Source: Pseudopyrenochaeta lycopersici (taxonomy: Eukaryota > Ascomycota > Dothideomycetes > Pleosporales > Pseudopyrenochaetaceae). Taken from it: a DNA stretch of 64,000 nt. The position numbers were made by a program, and so were the translations under genes. The stretch spans positions 620,001 through 684,000 of the forward strand of contig NHZP01000027.1 of assembly GCA_003313425.1 (NCBI GenBank), written 5' to 3'. This document shows, piece by piece, positions 43,973-54,600 of this stretch. Under the pieces are notes generated by a model. It had not been told where the DNA came from. It worked only from the letters and a program-made list of their open reading frames with translations, and searched no databases. Position 1 is the first letter of the stretch. Each line of letters opens with the position of its first letter.

Positions 43973-46369
43973 ATGAGCTCCCAAAACTTGCCGACTAGGA
44001 ACTATCAGTCTTCTATACGTTTCTTGCCCCAATTTTGCGAAGCATGTCTCGGCTTTGACGACGAGCTGTCACGCATTGAGAGCAAGCTCGAGAAACCTGA
44101 GCCGCAGTTCAAGAGCACCAGCGATGAAGGCCCCACCCAGCAGCTCAAAAGCCTGCCATCCCTCGAAATCAGCAAAACGCGCCACATCTGGGACCACGCT
44201 GCTGCGTGTCGCTGCTGCTGGAGCCTCCGCAATTATGTATCAAGGAGGTTCCCCTCCATTATTGCCGCTAATGGCGAACGCGATTCGACGATTGATCTAT
44301 ATGCGCTGTCCGTGAGCGTTGTGTTGCTTCCCTACTTCCCAGAGCTCACAGTGCCACGACTGTTGCTCAAGGCTGGTGTGGATATCATCGCCAAGCAGAC
44401 GGACTCCGAGCACGCACCGGGTGTGGATGGATTTTTCTCTACCACCCCGTCGTCGAGGGATGGGTTGCTGGTGCGAGCTGTGGGACCGAGAGTCGATTTC
44501 GCGCAGATCCGCCAATGGGTCAGCGAGTGCCGCGTCTCCCACGGAAAAGAGTGCTCGCAATCTCAGCTTCCTCAAGACTGGAGCCTTGTAGACCTCAATA
44601 CGCGAGACTTGGAGTTCTACCTAATCGATGTGCATCGTATGTGTCTCGCCATGTCGACAATGAGTTCTGCCCCGCCGTATGTGGCGCTGAGCTATCGCTG
44701 GGGCGATCCGGAGCTCTCAACGCAATGCAACCAGAGAAATCTTGCGCTGATGATGGCACCCGGTGGATTGATGAGCGAAGATGTCGTTCTGGCACCTACG
44801 ATCCGGGACGCAATCACTTTCACAAGAGAGATGGGATTCCGTTACCTTTGGGTGGATGCGCTGTGTATTGTTCAAGATGACTACGAACGGAAACCCATGT
44901 ATTTAAACCTTATGGGCACGGTGTACGCAGAGGCCGTGCTTGTGCTAGCAATACTTGAGGGGAATGCGGACATGGGCATTGCGGGAATTGGGCATGATCG
45001 CGAAGTCTTGGATACTATTGACCTCCCCACACGGCGTCTAATTAAGAGTACACGCCGCATCGCCGGGAAGGAAGTGTTCAGTGACAAGACCTGGGCTACA
45101 CGAGGTTGGACGTTTCAGGAAGGGCTGTTTGCCAGCAAAATGCTAAGCATCGATAATTTCGCTTCGTGGCATTGCCCATGTGCGAATTGGCTAGAGGAGG
45201 TATCACGACCTCCGGAAGTGAATAACGAAACGAACTATTCAGTAAAATCAATACACACTGGGCCACAGCAGATCGCGTCGTCCACGTTCCTCGATCTTCC
45301 ACGCGTCCCGCTGTACGCATCCCTGGCAGGGTACGCTCGCATTGTCCAGTCGTACAACACCCGCTCGCTGACCATGGACATGGATGCTCTGAATGCAGTG
45401 GCAGGTGTGACAGGCCGTCTGCTGACCCTTTTTCCTGATGGCTTCATACAAGGCATTCCTCAATTCTTCTTCGACGTCGGGCTACTCTGGCAGCCACGCT
45501 CTCCGCTGCGGCGGAGGGTGTGTGCATCTAATGCACCGGCGCTCTCGTCATGGTCATGGGCGGCTTGGCATGGCGATTTGGATCTCAGTGCGTGGTCGGA
45601 TAGTCACCTGGGATACGACGAGCCATTGTTGGTACGAAACAATAGGATCGTCGACTGGCAGAAGCTCCGCTGCGTGAAGAGCGCGAGTGGAGAAATGAAG
45701 GATGAGTGGCAACCCATCCAATTCACGTTTCACCTCCCGCGTAATCGCTTTGAGGATCCATCCGTTACACAATTGCCGTGGGCATGGCATGCTCACCCCG
45801 ACGAAGAAGCGAACGGAAATGTAGCCGGCCGGTATTTCACATATGACCCGAACGACCGCAAAAACCACATGCCAGACATCAAATTCCGCTTCCCATTTCC
45901 GCCGTTCGAACGGCTCAGGAACGTTGAGCGCGATGGTTCGTATTCGCATCTGTTGAAAGGGAAGGTGCAAGTGGCGTCTTTTACATTGGATACACGATCA
46001 CTATCGAACCCTGCGTCAGAGTGCATTAGAGCTGTAGAGGATATATACCTCATGAATGAGTTAGGCGACCGGGTAGGCTGGCTCCGGCTAAATCTTTACG
46101 ACGAGCAGCGACCAGCCCATGGCACAGAGTGCGAGCTTGTAGCGATTTCAGAGGGTGTAGTAGACGTTCGACACCGGCCGTCTGACCAGAGTACGTCGCC
46201 TCAAATACCAGAGCTGGTTAAAGACACTGGAGTCAACGATAATTACTTCTTTCACGTCCTATGGATTGAGCGGAAGGGTGACATTACTTATCGCCGCGCT
46301 TTAGGGCAAGTTGCAAAAGGAGAATGGGAGAAGAAGTCTGTTGGGGAAATCGAGATCATTTTGGGGTAA
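43973..46369 (+). CDS. Large HET-domain protein, 798 aa
   Basis: Intact single-exon gene; probable incompatibility/cell-death effector in the cytosol. The first 200 residues include a cysteine-containing region (FCEACLGFDD, ACRCCWSLRNYV) and VGPRVDFAQIRQWVSECRVS, the usual 'WLxxCxxxH' prelude to the HET domain. HET motifs: YVALSYRWGDP (236-246), FRYLWVDALCIVQDD (289-303) and TWATRGWTFQEGLFASKMLS (373-392). The C-terminal half has PALSSWSWAAWHGDL, the common post-HET 'PSWSWAGW' motif. No internal stop and a plausible ATG. It is the best-preserved member of the HET clan in the window, next to an NLR pseudogene and a second HET gene on the other strand. Confidence 0.9.
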   Translation: MSSQNLPTRNYQSSIRFLPQFCEACLGFDDELSRIESKLEKPEPQFKSTSDEGPTQQLKSLPSLEISKTRHIWDHAAACRCCWSLRNYVSRRFPSIIAANGERDSTIDLYALSVSVVLLPYFPELTVPRLLLKAGVDIIAKQTDSEHAPGVDGFFSTTPSSRDGLLVRAVGPRVDFAQIRQWVSECRVSHGKECSQSQLPQDWSLVDLNTRDLEFYLIDVHRMCLAMSTMSSAPPYVALSYRWGDPELSTQCNQRNLALMMAPGGLMSEDVVLAPTIRDAITFTREMGFRYLWVDALCIVQDDYERKPMYLNLMGTVYAEAVLVLAILEGNADMGIAGIGHDREVLDTIDLPTRRLIKSTRRIAGKEVFSDKTWATRGWTFQEGLFASKMLSIDNFASWHCPCANWLEEVSRPPEVNNETNYSVKSIHTGPQQIASSTFLDLPRVPLYASLAGYARIVQSYNTRSLTMDMDALNAVAGVTGRLLTLFPDGFIQGIPQFFFDVGLLWQPRSPLRRRVCASNAPALSSWSWAAWHGDLDLSAWSDSHLGYDEPLLVRNNRIVDWQKLRCVKSASGEMKDEWQPIQFTFHLPRNRFEDPSVTQLPWAWHAHPDEEANGNVAGRYFTYDPNDRKNHMPDIKFRFPFPPFERLRNVERDGSYSHLLKGKVQVASFTLDTRSLSNPASECIRAVEDIYLMNELGDRVGWLRLNLYDEQRPAHGTECELVAISEGVVDVRHRPSDQSTSPQIPELVKDTGVNDNYFFHVLWIERKGDITYRRALGQVAKGEWEKKSVGEIEIILG

Positions 46370-46492
46370 ACTTAGACTACCGGTAGTAGGTCTGACTTGA
46401 AGTCTCTGGCACGGATCATAATGGTATTACTTGCGTGTTCAGAAACATATTAAAGCTTCTTACTATAACTCATCTTGGTCAGAGGTACTCTT

Positions 46493-46690
46493 TCAGATGC
46501 TGTTACAAATACTCTGAGGAGTAGTATTCAGGTCCATTACATGATCAACGATCCAATATTTTCTAAGATAATATTTCACTGTTACCGCCACCGCCGCTTC
46601 TATGTGTCGCTCTAGCAAATACTGCGACAGATTATGTATCACAGCATCCTCATAGTACTTGTGCTCGCTGCCATCTGATTCATCTTTCAT
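46493..46690 (-). CDS. Hypothetical small ORF, 65 aa
   Basis: Minus-strand ORF beginning MKDESDGSEHKYYEDAVIHN, with plausible protein composition (LSQYLLERHIEAAVAV). Its ATG overlaps the stop of the upstream 75-codon ORF by a few bases, so the two may be exons of one gene. No family recognised. Confidence 0.35.
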   Translation of the reverse strand: MKDESDGSEHKYYEDAVIHNLSQYLLERHIEAAVAVTVKYYLRKYWIVDHVMDLNTTPQSICNSI

Positions 46691-46914
46691 CCACTAGATA
46701 TACTAACGAAAACAAGTACTAAAGCACATGCTACAGCAGCTCCGAATATCGTGGGCCATTCTGTATCGGTTAGATATCTTGCGCCAGCGGCAAATGCAAA
46801 GCTTTCTATTAGTGCTAACACGACCTTCGTCTCAACTGTTCTTCCTTTCGGCAGCAATATAATAGCAGGACTGAGGTATAAGTAAATTATACAGAGAAGC
46901 CATTTGACCGCCAT
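46687..46914 (-). CDS. Hypothetical small membrane protein, 75 aa
   Basis: Minus-strand ORF with two to three hydrophobic segments: WLLCIIYLYLSPAIILL, TKVVLALIESFAFAAGA and IFGAAVACALVLVFVSI. It could be a separate membrane peptide, or a terminal exon linked to the HET gene upstream through the GTATGT site at 47026, though that splice reads it in another frame. No family recognised. Confidence 0.4.
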   Translation of the reverse strand: MAVKWLLCIIYLYLSPAIILLPKGRTVETKVVLALIESFAFAAGARYLTDTEWPTIFGAAVACALVLVFVSISSG

Positions 46915-46987
46915 AGCTCTTCTGTAAACATGCCTATGTTGTAGATTGATACTTGTTTCTGTTATAGGTAAAGTATCCTATGTGTCA

Positions 46988-47868
46988 TTAGGAATAATTG
47001 TCCAGGGGCTGTGTATACAAACATACCTCCTCTGGATCAAGACGACGCACAAAAGTCGTGATTAAATCTTCTCTGTACGTATGGTTGTCTTCAAGATTAT
47101 CAATTTCCCTCCGAAGTCGTGTAACAGCACTTTTACGTCCTTCCCCATACATAAGAGGCATATGGACATCAAAGAGACCGAGGAGGGCGTACGCTGCGTC
47201 TTCTTCTTGTGTCGTTTGGCGCCCGTCTGCCCACGACAGTCGCTCTTCAATTCCGAACCAAGATAAAGGGTTTCCTTGAAGCGCCTGACTAGGAATGCTT
47301 GTCACTTCAGTTATATCCTGCATAAGCGAGTTTCGATCCCCCAAACGGTCGCCCTCCGCAGAAAAGAATTCGACAGATTTCGGAGCCAGAAGTTCTTGTA
47401 GGGTCCTGGAATGTAGGAGTAGGGCGTCAGTGTGTGTTTCACCCAAGCTTAAGAGAATTCTTACCAGCCTCTTGTGAACCATCTGCTCCTTCGGAAAGCC
47501 TTGCTGCCATCGGAGCTGCCATCACTTGAAACATCGGCTAGATATACATAGCATTTGGTAGCGCACTGATACCATCTGAACATAGAGATTATAGCCTCTG
47601 AGAGCTCTGCGCTGCTTGATTTGTCGATGCAACAGGTGTCCACCCATATGTACTGGAGATTGTCTTCAGCAGCTTGCTTCGCGCAGAAAAGGACCTTCGC
47701 GTAGCCCGCTTTCTCTCTGCCTGTGCGATTAATTATATCTTTGAAGGTAACTTCTTCATCATCAGCTCCCCAGGTGTGAGAAAGAACAGCATAAGGAGGT
47801 CTAGTCCGAGCATTGACATGATTGACAAGGCTGAATTCATTGTCGTCTTGGATCTACAAAAGTCGCAT
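46988..47868 (-). pseudogene. HET gene of the HET-E-like type, two exons, early stop
   Basis: Exon 1 47868-47465 and exon 2 47405-46988, with a 59-bp intron (GTAAGA...TTCCAG) that restores RGWTLQELLAPKSVEFF. Motifs: YAVLSHTWGADDEEVTFKDI, LQYIWVDTCCIDKSSSAEL, FRWYQCATKCYVYLADV, FRRSRWFTRGW, then EDAAYALLGLFDVHMPLMYG, EGRKSA. This is the HET domain type found at the front of HET-D/E-like STAND proteins; here it ends after about 270 residues with no NACHT domain. The fifth codon is TAG where relatives usually have Gln, so the long form is not translated from this ATG. A GTATGT site at 47026 paired with CAG at 46959 offers an alternative end. I call it a probable pseudogene; otherwise the body is clean. 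Confidence 0.7.
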
Positions 47869-48911
47869 GACGAATGGATTGCTAGAGGTTGTGGGCAACA
47901 GAGTTCGAATAGAGCGGTGTCGAACAAATGAATCCTACTGACTCGTCGAAGTGCTACTCTAGTTAGCTGGTATAGGCTTGTGAAAACAGTCGCGTGGAAA
48001 CACAGTGAGATATTAGCGGGGAAGGAGGCGGTGCATTGTGGCTGAGCCAGGTGTGGTGCCAAGATTCATAGACGGTCGCCACCCGGGTGGTCGTTCTTGC
48101 ATCCAGCCTTTTGCCAAACAGTTTTCGCCGGTCCAACTTACTAGGCATCCACCTTTGGTATAATTTTGCAATTTTCTTTGTCTTCTTCGGGGGTTGAGGA
48201 TTAGAGGGTTTAGCGCTGTCGCCTCTTCGTGAAGATCTTAAATACGAACGGTGAGGCTTGGTTCTAAGAACGGAAGGTTCGTTCTCTAGGATAGAGTGAG
48301 GGACTAGAGGGACAGGGTTCAATAAATAAGATTGCGATCACTATACTGTAGAGTATATTATTGAGTTGAACACAATAAGCCGCAAGGGTTTATTGCAGGG
48401 ATCTATATACATAAGTTGTCCCAGGGGATTTCTAGGATTCCATGGGATCTGTGGGATACGCGTAACGTCCCATAGAATCCCATGGGGGCCAATGCCAAGT
48501 TTTCTGGGACACTAGATCCATATTGTGCTAGCTCGTGCGTCATGGCCCCGGGGTACAAGCGAGACCTTTAAGTATCCGTTCCATTCGTTCTCTGGGCCGT
48601 AACACTCTTCTACGATTTCCTCTTTAGCTTCTTTAGCATTACCAAGCTTAAAGCACAATCAGTTACGGCATCATTAAAAAAAATCTGTTTTATGTCTTTA
48701 GGAACTAGGTCTGTGCCGCTACAAGGCTTGAATCACTACGAAAATATAGATCTTCTTCAGGGCTAAGATATGCAGCTATTTAAACTGCTATTGTAGTTAT
48801 ATGTACATATCATTTCATATCGAATCCAAATCTTAGATCACGTGCCCTACGCCTCATAAATTACTATCTCTAAACACTACAAAAGTACTAGTCGACTTCT
48901 GGACCGAATAC
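47869..48911. other. Intergenic with palindrome; possible LTR relic
   Basis: A minus-strand frame of 119 codons (48322-47963), basic and proline-rich, has no recognisable domain and is probably not a gene. Around 48360-48560 the sequence suggests a solo LTR (taagccgcaagggtttattgc, ctatatacata) but no copy or target duplication is available. Confidence 0.4.
48440..48485. repeat. Imperfect palindrome
   Basis: ccatgggatctgtggga (48440-48456) faces tcccatagaatcccatgg (48468-48485) with one extra base and one mismatch; the central bases are tacgcgtaacg. Function unknown. Confidence 0.7.
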
Positions 48912-49688
48912 CTAAAGATCTATTCTCCCTTGAAGTGTGTATAGACTCACGATGACAGAAGGTACCTCTTCATTTGGATCTGTGTTTGGGAGCTCCCAAG
49001 ACACCGTTACCCCCTGAAACCCGCCTTCAGCAGCCGTCGTCCACATTGTCCCTAGCAATTTGGTCCAGTCTGCCTTAGTCAAAATATTTGCCAACGCCCC
49101 CCCGCTTCCTTGTGCGGAGATGAGTACGGCATATCTGAGGCCATTTATTGTTGTGGTAACCGCGTGATTCAATTCAGATGGCCGGGCAGGCAATTGATTG
49201 ACAATACTCGTCAGCGCGTTCGGGAGTGCGTACAGGCTCATCGGCCATGCCGCAGCGACCCTGCTCACATACCCAACGACTAGGTTTCCAAACGAGAGCC
49301 CGACGTTCTGATTTAAAACTAATTTCTTGTACTGGGTTCGTGGTACTCTAGAGCAACGGAACTCGTAGGATTGGATTCGATTGATGTTTATGCAGCCCTT
49401 GCTAATATCGCGGGAGGTATCGATGTTCCCCATCTCGTTGTTACAATTTGCATCCGTGTAGAGGTCGAGGTAGCAAGTGTTTGTGTCGCTTATCACTTTA
49501 AATGATTCGGCGCCGTGGTAGCCGAATTTATTGAAAAGATTCTGGCAGCCGTCTGATGGGGCGGTGAATTTCTCGTTCATTCCAGTCTCTGGGCCGCTAA
49601 CGCAGCCACCGTTGATGCTGAACTGGATGTGAGTTGCTACTGTGCAACCTGTGAAGAGTATCGCAAGGAGGAAATGAAGTTGTTTCAT
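48912..49688 (-). CDS. Candidate secreted cysteine-containing protein, 258 aa
   Basis: Single minus-strand frame from ATG 49688. The N-terminus MKQLHFLLAILFTGCTVAT is a clear signal peptide. The mature N-terminal half has six cysteines at about 29, 48, 72, 82, 99 and 112 (three possible disulfides) in a Gly/Asn-rich context such as NGGCVSGPETG and TCYLDLYTDANCNNEMG. The C-terminal half has none and reads like a soluble fold (SELNHAVTTTINGLRYAVLI). No transmembrane segment or GPI signal. No known family recognised; secreted, modular and lineage-specific in look, so an effector or cell-wall-related role is possible. A TATA-like agtataaag lies about 110 bases upstream. Confidence 0.75.
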   Translation of the reverse strand: MKQLHFLLAILFTGCTVATHIQFSINGGCVSGPETGMNEKFTAPSDGCQNLFNKFGYHGAESFKVISDTNTCYLDLYTDANCNNEMGNIDTSRDISKGCININRIQSYEFRCSRVPRTQYKKLVLNQNVGLSFGNLVVGYVSRVAAAWPMSLYALPNALTSIVNQLPARPSELNHAVTTTINGLRYAVLISAQGSGGALANILTKADWTKLLGTMWTTAAEGGFQGVTVSWELPNTDPNEEVPSVIVSLYTLQGRIDL

Positions 49689-51304
49689 GTTGACTACAAA
49701 ACGCGATTCCGAAAGTTTAATAGGTTTGATAAGTTTGTCCTGTTGTGTGCAAAGAACAGTTGATGCTCAAGGAAATGGGCATTTCTCTCTCGCTTTATAC
49801 TATCTCTCCTCTGTATAAGAAGACTGTATGTCTACTAGATCGCATATGTCGCAAGGATTAACATTGCCAAACAGTACGTGGGTTTTTAATTGATTGGTTC
49901 GCTCTCTGGCTCGAGTAATCAAGAAGCTGACCGGCAACTGGCGCTTCTCGTATCCAGTAAGCGTTCTACGGTTAGTGCCTGCTTTGATCATAGCGTGATT
50001 AATTGGCGAACTATTTATTCTTGGAGGACACTAGCCTGTTAAAGGGAATACTGTAGGGAGAAACGCGCCTTCCTATTCGCCAGATTTCGTGGTGCAGTCA
50101 ACACTAAACATTGAATAAAGGTTGGTTTCTAGGCCATGAATTGAGGCTCCCGGTTTTAGCCCTTCGGCCGAAGGACGAGGCCCCTGCCACAAGCCGATTT
50201 GGCGAATGAGGCCAAAATGAGCTGCGAAGCCTGATCCGGTTCCTTTCAGCCTTGTCTTGCTTTAGGACGCACAGTCTAGGAACTAAATATTTAATTAAGT
50301 GATAACAACTAAACAAACATTACTCTTCTACAACGCTGCTAACTTTTATATTCAATTCTCTACTTTCGCGAGCCTAGCTACCTGGATATCCAATCTCGCC
50401 GATCTATTCCCAACCTTCGCCTACGTCGGCATACGATGCAGTATTCGATGTCTCAAATTCAATGGCTCAATATTAAGGAGAGCGGCGCCCAATGTGGTGC
50501 AGGTGCGATCTTGTCTAACCATTCAGCGCTTAGTTCCTGGAACAAAGACCAAAGGACCTCAGAACCATACCAGCGAAATTTTCTTGATTAGCCAGTAGCG
50601 GAGCCATCGGTAGTCCGCCGCGGAAACGCAACTAAGGCGGGGCGCCCCGTCCCTGCCGAGCGCCTACCCTCAGAAATTTCAGCCGCTAAGGGGGGTAAGC
50701 GGACCCTTTAGGATAAAGGTCGGATATTACGAATGATTATATATCACTCTGAATGTACACTTAGACCTATTCTGCAATTCTTGCGGTATAATCAAGTCTG
50801 CAACCTTGCTTTCGGAACTACTGAATCAACTAATAATTGATGAATTATGACCTAGTAGACGACGTCTTGACTTCCAATCCAGGCGCGTCTCGGCTCTAGT
50901 GGTTTCCAGATCCCGTTCCCTATTTTTCGAAGTCCCAATAACTTAGTTCTACTCTACCTCGACTCAACGCACATGTTCAGGCTAGCTAACACATTTAACG
51001 TACTCCACAAGCGAGCAGCTCACACAAGCGAGCAGCCCCATTTTGCCAAGACCAATCCAATATACTGTGACCCACAACATGAACCTAATCATCCAAAAAT
51101 TAGCTAAATTAAAGAAGCAAATCTATAGCTTGCCCTCAAGACTCTCCAACGCGACGCGAAGCTTACCGAATAGTGGGCTGCACGGTTATATACTGTGCCC
51201 TATACACAACGCGGTAGAGTACCTTCGCAACGCGATTGCGCGACTAACTCGATAGCCCTTAAAAAATTGGAACGGAGGTAATTATTAAGCATGTACTTAA
51301 CCTT
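49689..51304. other. Intergenic, nothing recognised
   Basis: 1.6 kb without a supported gene. 50590-50700 is a GC-rich patch inside AT-richer DNA. No tRNA found. Confidence 0.4.
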
Positions 51305-51503
51305 ACGTGGTTTACCAGTTATCCGCGAAAACCAGTCATCCGCGTGCCCCACCAAACATCGATGCCCCTCGGCGCGCTCATCCAACAATAGCCTCTCCAC
51401 GATATCTTAAAATGTCTCTAACAGAGGGTAGAATAGATCTAGCTATTCAAGGAATTTAGAAAAATAGGTTATCTCGTGTTCACCATGCAGCTGTGTTGTA
51501 CGC

Positions 51504-51626
51504 TGTTGGCGGGCAGCAGGCAGGAGGAACTAGGTTGATTCCTATCAAATGAGACACAAGGGAACTATATACCCTGTAGATGCTTATATAACAGAGCACG
51601 TGAGGAGCTAACCGTGTTGGCTAACA
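51504..51626 (-). repeat. 3' LTR of the Copia element
   Basis: 123 bp, starting TGTTAGCC and ending GCCAACA on the element strand, with TATATAAGCA inside as promoter-like TATA. Differs from the partner LTR at four sites, all TG/TA. Confidence 0.93.
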
Positions 51627-54600
51627 CACCCCCCCAGCTTAAGTGAATGAAGAGCAACGAAAGCTGTAAATGAGTGTCCTCAAGCGTCTGCCTCTACTGT
51701 AGTTAGTAGTCCCACCCCCCCAGGTCCTGCAGACTGAGAGCAGTACTCTCTAATTCCTCTCGAATCCTTAATAGGTCACTTAGTCCTAGCTAGCGTACGA
51801 AGTCAGCGTGCTTCTGTTAACTAAGGATCTTTGTAAGGCCATCAGCTAGCATCTCTGTAGTAGCCTTCTAGTCTACCTGCAGTCTGCCTTCTGCTACCTC
51901 CTGACGTAACTAATAATAATGTACGTCCACATGCTTCAGCTTCGTCTGAAGCTTATTAACTGCCTTTATTACAATTAAGACAGTCTGCTAGTTATTATAC
52001 TACAGTGCTAGTATAAACTTAGGGTTAAATTAAATAGCTTAAAAGAAGCGCTGCTACTATTCTATCTCTAATCCTATAAGGGATAGAGATAGTAGCTTAG
52101 CCTTAGTAGTTAATTTTATAACTAATTATTAGACTGTTACCTTCTAGTTAATAGGCAGTCTATATAGTTTAAAGATATAGCCTTAAGAGCTTTAGTAAGT
52201 TTTAGGCTTATCTATAAAGGCCGTATCTAATATACTATAAAAGAGAGGTTCTTAGTCTAGCTCCTACTAAGCTAGTAATATAATGCTAGTTATACTATAC
52301 TAGATGTCTCCTAACGCTTAAATAGCTAGGTGCTTTATGCCTATTAGGTATCTCCACACATAGTTAGCAGCGTATAGGTGTTTTTACCCTAGATTCTGTA
52401 GGTGGCGTGCAAGGATTAAGTGCGCTCTCGCGACGTCTAGTCGCGTTAAGGTTAAGATATACGCTAGTAATCTAACTAGCTGCTAATACTTTTATATTTA
52501 AGTAGCACTTAGTTCCTCTGTTAAAGGCAAGAGGACGTTATCCCTTAGTAGCATATCTAGGTATCTTATGTTTCCCTTAAGATTAAATTTCGCTGCAATC
52601 TTATTAATAAATAAGTCCTGTGCTAAGTAGATTAATTAAGTAAGCTCCTCGCGGATTACATAGATACTAAGGAACTACTTCAGCTCGCCTAGCTTATAGA
52701 TCTTGTACGTTCTAAGCATCTATTACTTAAACGTCTAGTAGTAGCTTATATTAAGCGGATAGATAAGGACAACAATATTATCTATATAGAAAAAGATAAT
52801 TAGACAGTTATTTATGTATAGGCACAGTACTTCTAGCACAGGCCTTAACCTAAGCTTCTTTAAAGTTAATAAGAGCTCCTAGTACTACAGTAGTAGTAAT
52901 TCCTTAAAGTTATAGAGCGCTTACTAAAGCTTAAGAAGCTTGCTAAACTTATCTGTAAACTCTTTAGGCGTATAATAGTATATCTTACGTAGTAGTTAAG
53001 TATTAAGAAAGGCGTTTAGGGCGTTAAACTAAAATATCTTTAGGTTAAATACTACTACTAATACTATAAGAGATAAAAAGACCTTAATAGCTAACGTTAC
53101 AGTATATATCTTACCCTATGCCTCCTACAGGTCTCCTTATACGCATATACGCGCCTTAAACTTATATAGGTACCCGTCTTTATTAAACTTATATAAGAAC
53201 ACCTATATTAAGGGTAGAACCTTAGTATCTACTATTATTATAGTAACCTCCGTACGCTTAAAGCAATCTTTTAACTAGCAGCTGTTAAGCTCTACTTATG
53301 CTACCTCTCTAAACTTAGTACTAAATAGATAATCCTTTACTTCCTTCTATTACTTTAGCGGCTCTAGCAGTTAGTTACGATATAGCCTTAACCTAGGTAT
53401 CTCACCTACAAGCTTCAAAAGAGCTGTTAGATTCAATACTACTGCAAATGCTCTGTAGTATATAGCTAGGGCCTAGTTAGCTAGCCTCCTAGCTCTCTTC
53501 TCTTCTATAATATTGCTACTACTTCTAACAGCAGGATTAGCTATCTTTAGTGCATTATTCTGCTAATAATCTAGTACATAGTTATCTATATTACTCTATC
53601 CTTTAGGCTACTTAGATAGTAGCTTTTATAGTTAGCCTCGCCTGCCTGTTGCAGCTAGCCTAAGTAGTCTATCTGGCCTACTTAGTCTGTCTGGTCTACT
53701 TATAACTATAGACGTGTCATCCTTATAATATGTCTGCAGCTTATTAAGCAGCTGTTCTTAAACCTATTCCTTAGTACCTTAATCTTCAGCACTAACTTAT
53801 TCTACTAGCTCTGTAGCTTAGTCTAGTTCTCTATCGTCGCCTACCTCCTATTAAAGTAGTGCAGTACTATAATCTAATAGTTCTAGTATTAGTAAAAAGC
53901 CCTAGTCCTTATAGAACTCTGCTACTATATTATTTTCAGCTATCTCTGTAGAATAAGCTGTCTTATTATTAAGCTAATGCCTCTAGTTCTGCAGTATCTC
54001 TTAATTAGCCTCTATCTCCTGTACCTAAGGTATATTAAGATAGTTAATATCTTCTTATATAATAGCTTCTCTCTTAGCTTTCTTATAGTCGTTAAAAAGG
54101 CTATTCTTCTAAAATATTACGTCTCTTACGCGTATTACCTAGCTCTTCTTTAGCAGCTAGATATAGAAGATATTCATTAAGTCGTACCCTATAAAGTATC
54201 CTATAAATATACGAGACTTAAGCTTATCTACTTTCTTTAGCTTCTTATTTAGGACATAGGCTTTGCAGCCTATCTATAAAAAGTAGGCAACTAAAGGCTG
54301 CCTACTATAAACTAGCTTATATAGCGTCTTCCATGCGATTAACTTAGTAGGCGTGACATTAACAATTTAAGCTGCTGTAACTGCTAGCTCATTTAATAGT
54401 AACTTTAGCAGTCCTGCCTTAATTTAAAGTAATCTTACTCTTATTATAATTACGTTCTCTACTTACTCTATAGCTCTTAGCTGTTTAGGCGTGTTAGGGG
54501 CTTAAAGCTTAACCTTAAGGCTAGCCTGCCTCGCGATCTTATAGAGCTGTAAGCTATATCCGTAATCGCTGTTAACCTTAAGGACAATAACAGTATGTCT

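Noticed and set aside
47963..48322. 119-codon minus-strand ORF
   Set aside because: Basic and proline-rich without a domain; overlaps the region upstream of the HET start; no support for a gene.
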